Shown here piece by piece: positions 59,740 to 64,000 of a stretch of DNA of 64,000 nt. The notes under the pieces were generated by a model that saw only the letters and a program-made list of their open reading frames with translations, was not told where the DNA came from and did not search any database. The DNA lies in assembly GCF_017654505.1 (NCBI RefSeq), contig NC_054548.1, positions 39,209,545 through 39,273,544 of the forward strand, given 5' to 3'. This stretch comes from Polyodon spathula. Its lineage: Eukaryota > Chordata > Actinopteri > Acipenseriformes > Polyodontidae. How positions within the stretch are numbered: position 1 is the first letter of the stretch; each line of letters begins with the position of its first letter. The position numbers and the translations under genes are program-made.

Positions 59740-61650
59740 AAGGTAACATGCACCATACATTCTGCTTTAGATTTTCCTTAAAAATCAGGTCAGTCTACAG
59801 GATGGAAAATGCATTTAATAAAGAATGTTAAACTAGTTATAAAAACAAGACAAAAAATTATACACATCACTATTTTAAAAAGCTCACACAGCAAACCCCA
59901 GAGTAACAGTATTCTACAGTAGCCCCCAAATCATTTCTGGCTTTCAAATAAAATGAATACATTATTAATGTCCCCTTAATGTAGAATTGTGATAGTTGCA
60001 GAAGTAGGACAAATGCCTGTTTAAAACATCCATAAAGGCAAGAGATCGCTCAACAAAAGCCATAAATACCACATGTATCACTTAGCAAAATTAGCACCAT
60101 GCTACAAAAAATTATCAGAAAACACAAAGTATTTACACAGGGTTTTTTACATAATAGAATGGCGGGCTAAAAATGGTCTGAAACAGAAATTCAAGTTGGC
60201 ATAGCAATGCCACTAATCAGTCTCCCTGGAAATCCATAGGAAAACCTAGAAATACAATTTAAGTACTTATTATTGAAGGATAATATCACAGAACTCCTCT
60301 CCAGCCACATTTTACTAAGTTTACCATGGATCTACTGAATCAAATCTTAACATTATGGATGATAATCAAAAATACTGCTAAATATAGGACTGTGTACTGT
60401 GTGGGCCATTTACAAAACCCTGGTTTATGTGTGCAATTGCCACTTTCTTTTTAAACATAATCATGACTGTTTTGATATGTACCAGGTTTTTAATTAACTA
60501 GGGGATTACCGCAAGTTATTTTCTTGCCAATCACACAAGCTGTCTCGGGAAAAATCTTCAGTCTCTTGTCTGACGCCACATTGTGCATTTTACTTTGGGA
60601 GCAATCGCCCAGTTCACTAATGACGCACACCACAATAAGTCAAAACAATCATGATGTTTATAAAGAAATAAAGAACAATACATACTGCCAACTACACAAT
60701 GCAACACACTACTTCATACTTATGAAATATGGATCATAGTTTCTTCTGGCTGACAGTTTATTTTTCCGATTACAAAAACGTTTTACTTGCAATCTGTCAA
60801 CCAAGCATATGTTTGTCTGGGCACTCTACAAGTGAAGTCATGCATAACGTGGTTTTTATTAACTTGTCATTGCCCCCAGCTACTGTAGTTCTTTCTTTTG
60901 TCTTGATGTCCCCAATGGTATTTTCACTGCATCGTGTTTATTCCCTTTGGTATAAATTAGCAATGAAATATGAAATATTAAGTGCATGCATGAAATACTC
61001 ATGCAATTAACATGCTGTGTGTTCCCAATCTCATGTGGGATATTTAAGTGAAAAATGTAAACTTGCCTATGCAGAAATAGAATGAAATAAAGTTGCATAT
61101 CACTGTGGTTACTGCTGTGTACTGAGTGTACTGATTGTAAAATATATTTTATGTAATGTGTGGGATGACGGTTAAACTTATGGCTTGTTCTGAACACTTT
61201 CTTTTTACCTTTGACTATTGAAAAATTGGTTGAACATCTGGTCTGCTTTTATGGCACATTTATAAGAAATACAGTACAGTATAATTAGGACTTCTGATTT
61301 TTGGTTTTAACTGAAAAAAAAACGATGAAAGACCCCTGATACAAAAAAAAAAAAATCAGTGTATATCCAATAAACACTGGAAATGGTTACTCAATTCATG
61401 TTGACTTGACCCCTTTGCCAGTAAAAAAAATGAATGAAATGCCTACAAAAAACATTCCCAGTGCAGTTCAGCAATGTCCTGCCTTCCTGACTTGTTGTAT
61501 CTCACATTGATTCGTTCTGAATACTTCAAATCCACCCCAACTACTGAGTGGCGGCACATTCCTACATTTCTATTGGAGGATTGTAACATGTTTTCGAGAT
61601 GTTCTTGCGGCGAGACTTAACGGTATATCACAGTATGATAGGTAGTATTT
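59740..61650. other. Unassigned intergenic sequence
   Basis: No exon or repeat was recognised. Several short open frames have no recognisable features. Confidence 0.5.
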
Positions 61651-61683
61651 ACACGCCCGTGGAATTTAAAACAGAATTGCAAA

Positions 61684-61870
61684 TTGAGGAAAAAGGTAAA
61701 AAAAAAACCAGAAGAATATGCCCGTACCCATGAGGATTTCATTGTGGACATCAGCAAAGGAAAGAAGATACAATTGAAGTGTGCAAGTACTGTCGAGTTA
61801 CTATACATATTACAACAGCAAAAACCTAAAGTAACCAAAAACATTCATACAGTATATAAAAAACTAAAAA
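61684..61870 (+). pseudogene. BED-finger-like coding relic
   Basis: The frame reads KPEEYARTHEDFIVDISKGK then KIQ. In another frame it continues VCKYCRVTIHITTAKT, giving a C-x-x-C pair as in BED zinc fingers, and then KVTKNIH in the first frame. A frameshift separates the halves. It resembles the N-terminus of hAT transposase or ZBED-like proteins. No downstream transposase domain was seen. It could be a hAT relic or a dead exon. Confidence 0.4.
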
Positions 61871-62730
61871 AATGTATGATTTATATATAACACGGAAATA
61901 GCTAAAAAATAAAACCTGAAAAACAGAAGCCCTAAGTATAATAAAGCTGGAAAGCTGGGATTTAGCATTGGTTCTAGAGGCCTGCGAGAAGAATGTCAAA
62001 CTGAATTTCTCCCTCACTCCTAAGATGGTGGTTTCTCTGGGGCAGGCTTAAGGCATGTTCCCAGGGCAACATACTACCTGTAATGTGTAATAAATAGAGT
62101 TCTAGCTAGTTAATGAAATACTGTTGTGCAAACTTCAGTATCAGGTTTCAAATTAAGCTTTATGAAATCTTTATATTAAAGTATTAATTAGAACTGAATA
62201 ATAAGCAAACTGTATCTGTCTACATTATATACCATATGAATAACCTATAAATGTATGCTTCAGCCCTGTAGGTAAGCATTAATAAAGCCATGTATTACTG
62301 AGTTATTAATGGCTAATTATAAGGTAGGAACACAAATTCCATATAATTAAAATATAATCTAAATTATAAAAAAAAATCATTATGTATTGATAAAGTTTAA
62401 TATGGAAAGTGTGACTGATCCCATATCCCATACAAAAATGGTACTGCAGGATAGTTAGATTTCTTTTGAAGTAAAATAAGTATCTCAGAGGGCAGGGCCA
62501 GTAGGTAAGGATGAAACAGCTAAGGGGTGGCACTACATCCAAATTACAACATGTGGAAATTATAATATGTAAATCACACTTCACACACACACACACACTC
62601 CCTTTTAGGGTTTGGGGTTTAAAACAAAACAGGAGATGTGACTGTGACCACCACAGTATTTGTTTTGCAGCATGCCATTCTAGCAAAGCTCCAAGGGTGA
62701 AGCAGTCTGTTACTCCATCAGTGAATAAAG

Positions 62731-62779
62731 ATGAGTTTCTTCATTTGTCTGCTTTTAGGTGTATTTCTCAATACAGTGG
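62731..62779 (+). CDS. Candidate first coding exon with signal peptide (IgSF gene?)
   Basis: ATG opens MSFFICLLLGVFLNTV, a short hydrophobic sequence suited to a signal peptide. The frame reaches a strong GTAAGT donor after 49 nt, so the exon ends in phase 1, the standard phase for joining a signal-peptide exon to an Ig V-type domain. The next Ig exon is not seen before the window ends at 64000. It lies about 29 kb downstream of the nectin exons on the same strand. In human, CD96 follows NECTIN3 in this orientation, so a CD96-like gene is possible. The call rests on 49 bases and could be chance. Confidence 0.4.
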
Positions 62780-62832
62780 GTAAGTCATTTATAATTGGTA
62801 CTGGACACAACCACACACCTACAAACAGACAT

Positions 62833-62841
<9 letters not shown>

Positions 62842-62911
<70 letters not shown>
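62842..62911. repeat. (CA)n-(TA)n microsatellite
   Basis: About 35 TA units after a short CA run. It falls in the presumed first intron of the candidate gene. Confidence 0.97.
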
Positions 62912-62912
<1 letters not shown>

Positions 62913-63584
62913 CTAAATTAAATTGTTCATTTCTGTCTTGTTTTTCTTGTTTTTTAACTGATGTAAAGTGATATGAAAAATGTGATTTCTAATATTTAAT
63001 GAATACATAAATTAAATACATTTACATCTGTAATTGTAAATTAATTTATGGTATTACAATTAAAGTCAATTAAAAATAGTATTTTGCATTAGTAAACTCT
63101 AATAGCCATGCAAATTATATTAAGAGGTGTCACATGCATTTTGGGACATGGATAGATTACAAAACAATGTTAACAACTTTATTCATTTTTAACCCTTGCT
63201 AGCCCACTATTATGCAAACATGGTTAAACGAAACCATAAAACTAAATTCTAATACCTTTAGTGTTCTCATTTAAAAAACAGATCTTTGCATTTTTTAGAT
63301 ATATAAAATGTTTAAGGTAACAGTCGTTAGTTTTGCAGATTTGCAGTTGGCACTTTATAGGCGGATGTATTTAACAGTCAACCGTCATGAGTAAAACTAA
63401 ATCTCAGTAACTTTCCCACCCCCGTCTTCCTGTCACGGAATCGGCCGTTTTGAACTTGAGGAAATACCACAACTAAGGTTTTTACAATAGCAACAAATTC
63501 CTGAAAAATGATAAGAATGTTTCAGTATTAGTGTAATGCACAACAGGGCTCCCCCAGTTTCTGGTTTAGCTTACTGTTTATACC
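62912..63584. other. Unassigned sequence after the candidate exon
   Basis: AT-rich, with no Ig-domain exon or known repeat seen. Confidence 0.5.
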
Positions 63585-63922
63585 AGGGGTGACCAACCCT
63601 GGTCCTGGAGACAACAAGTCAGCAGGTTTTATAGATAACCCTTAATCACCAATTTCTAAAGACTTGGAACAATTTAATTTTGACTAGTTAAGCAGTGCTT
63701 TTTCAATTGAAGTAGTCATTTGTTCAATTAAGTAATTTAGAGATAATTTGGAACAAAAACCTAACCATCCTGCAGCTTTCACGGACCAGAGCTAATTTCA
63801 TTGAACAAGTTAACTTGCTAAATTGATCAACAACTTACATTCTTTAGAAATTGGTGATTAAGGGTCACCTATAAAACCTGCTGGACTGTGGCTCTCCAGG
63901 ACCAGGGTTGGAAACCCCTGGT
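63585..63922. mobile_element. Fold-back MITE with about 85-bp inverted arms
   Basis: The left arm starts accaggggtgaccaaccctg and contains cagcaggttttatag and cccttaatcaccaatttcta. The right arm is the inverse (tagaaattggtgattaaggg, ctataaaacctgctg, cagggttggaaacccctgg). tata lies at both outer ends. The family is common in fish genomes as far as I recall, but I cannot name it. Confidence 0.75.
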
Positions 63923-64000
63923 ATATACTGTACTAGTGTTCCAGAAAAAAAACAAAGAAGCATATAACACAATTGATACCTGTTGTAAACAAAGGTGTTG

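Overview
The window looks like intron-rich vertebrate genomic DNA, most likely from a ray-finned fish and possibly a non-teleost lineage; the species guess is weak. It is AT-rich, full of long (TA)n, (CA)n, (CT)n and (ATT)n microsatellites, and packed with decayed transposable elements of kinds common in fish: DIRS-like retroelements, Tc1/mariner, pogo/Tigger-like, PIF/Harbinger, hAT and piggyBac-like elements, CR1/L2-type LINE tails and solo LTRs. No bacterial-type operons, CRISPR arrays or rRNA genes are visible.

The only firm host gene is the 3' end of a nectin-family cell-adhesion gene on the + strand. It has a transmembrane exon (8338-8476), a short cytoplasmic exon (30388-30472) and a terminal exon (33478-33624) ending in the PDZ-binding tail E-H-Y-V. 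The splice phases join into one reading frame: the transmembrane exon enters in phase 1, as expected after an Ig-domain exon, and the next two junctions are phase 2 and phase 0. The Ig-domain exons must lie to the left of the window. About 29 kb downstream on the same strand, a 49-nt candidate first exon (62731-62779) encodes a hydrophobic signal-peptide-like start and ends in phase 1 at a GTAAGT donor. It could begin a second IgSF gene. In human, CD96 lies just downstream of NECTIN3 in the same orientation, so a CD96-like gene is the natural but unproven guess.

Layout: 1-3185 broken DIRS-like retroelement; 3.4-7.5 kb unique sequence with a piggyBac-like end, a hairpin and a LINE tail; 7578-7890 32-bp minisatellite; 8338-33624 nectin 3' exons with large introns holding pogo-like, Tigger-like, Harbinger, hAT, solo LTR and DIRS remnants; 33.8-35.5 kb three short transposon remnants; 38954-40153 a 1.2-kb element with about 145-bp inverted termini; 41.5-43.4 kb a GC-richer block of unknown origin; 45.5-50.8 kb a dense run of piggyBac-like MITE, LINE tail, 94-bp tandem repeat, Tc1 copy, solo LTR and CCCGGGTT-rich MITE; 50.8-58 kb mostly unrecognised sequence; 58-59.8 kb LTR and MITE remnants; 61.7 kb a BED-finger-like relic; 62.7 kb the candidate signal-peptide exon; 63.6 kb a fold-back MITE.

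Nothing here forms a multi-gene system. The most interesting material is the nectin tail with its possible IgSF neighbour, and several short elements with clear inverted termini (38954-40153, 35032-35513, 33866-34371, 50176-50746) that I cannot assign to a named family by eye.
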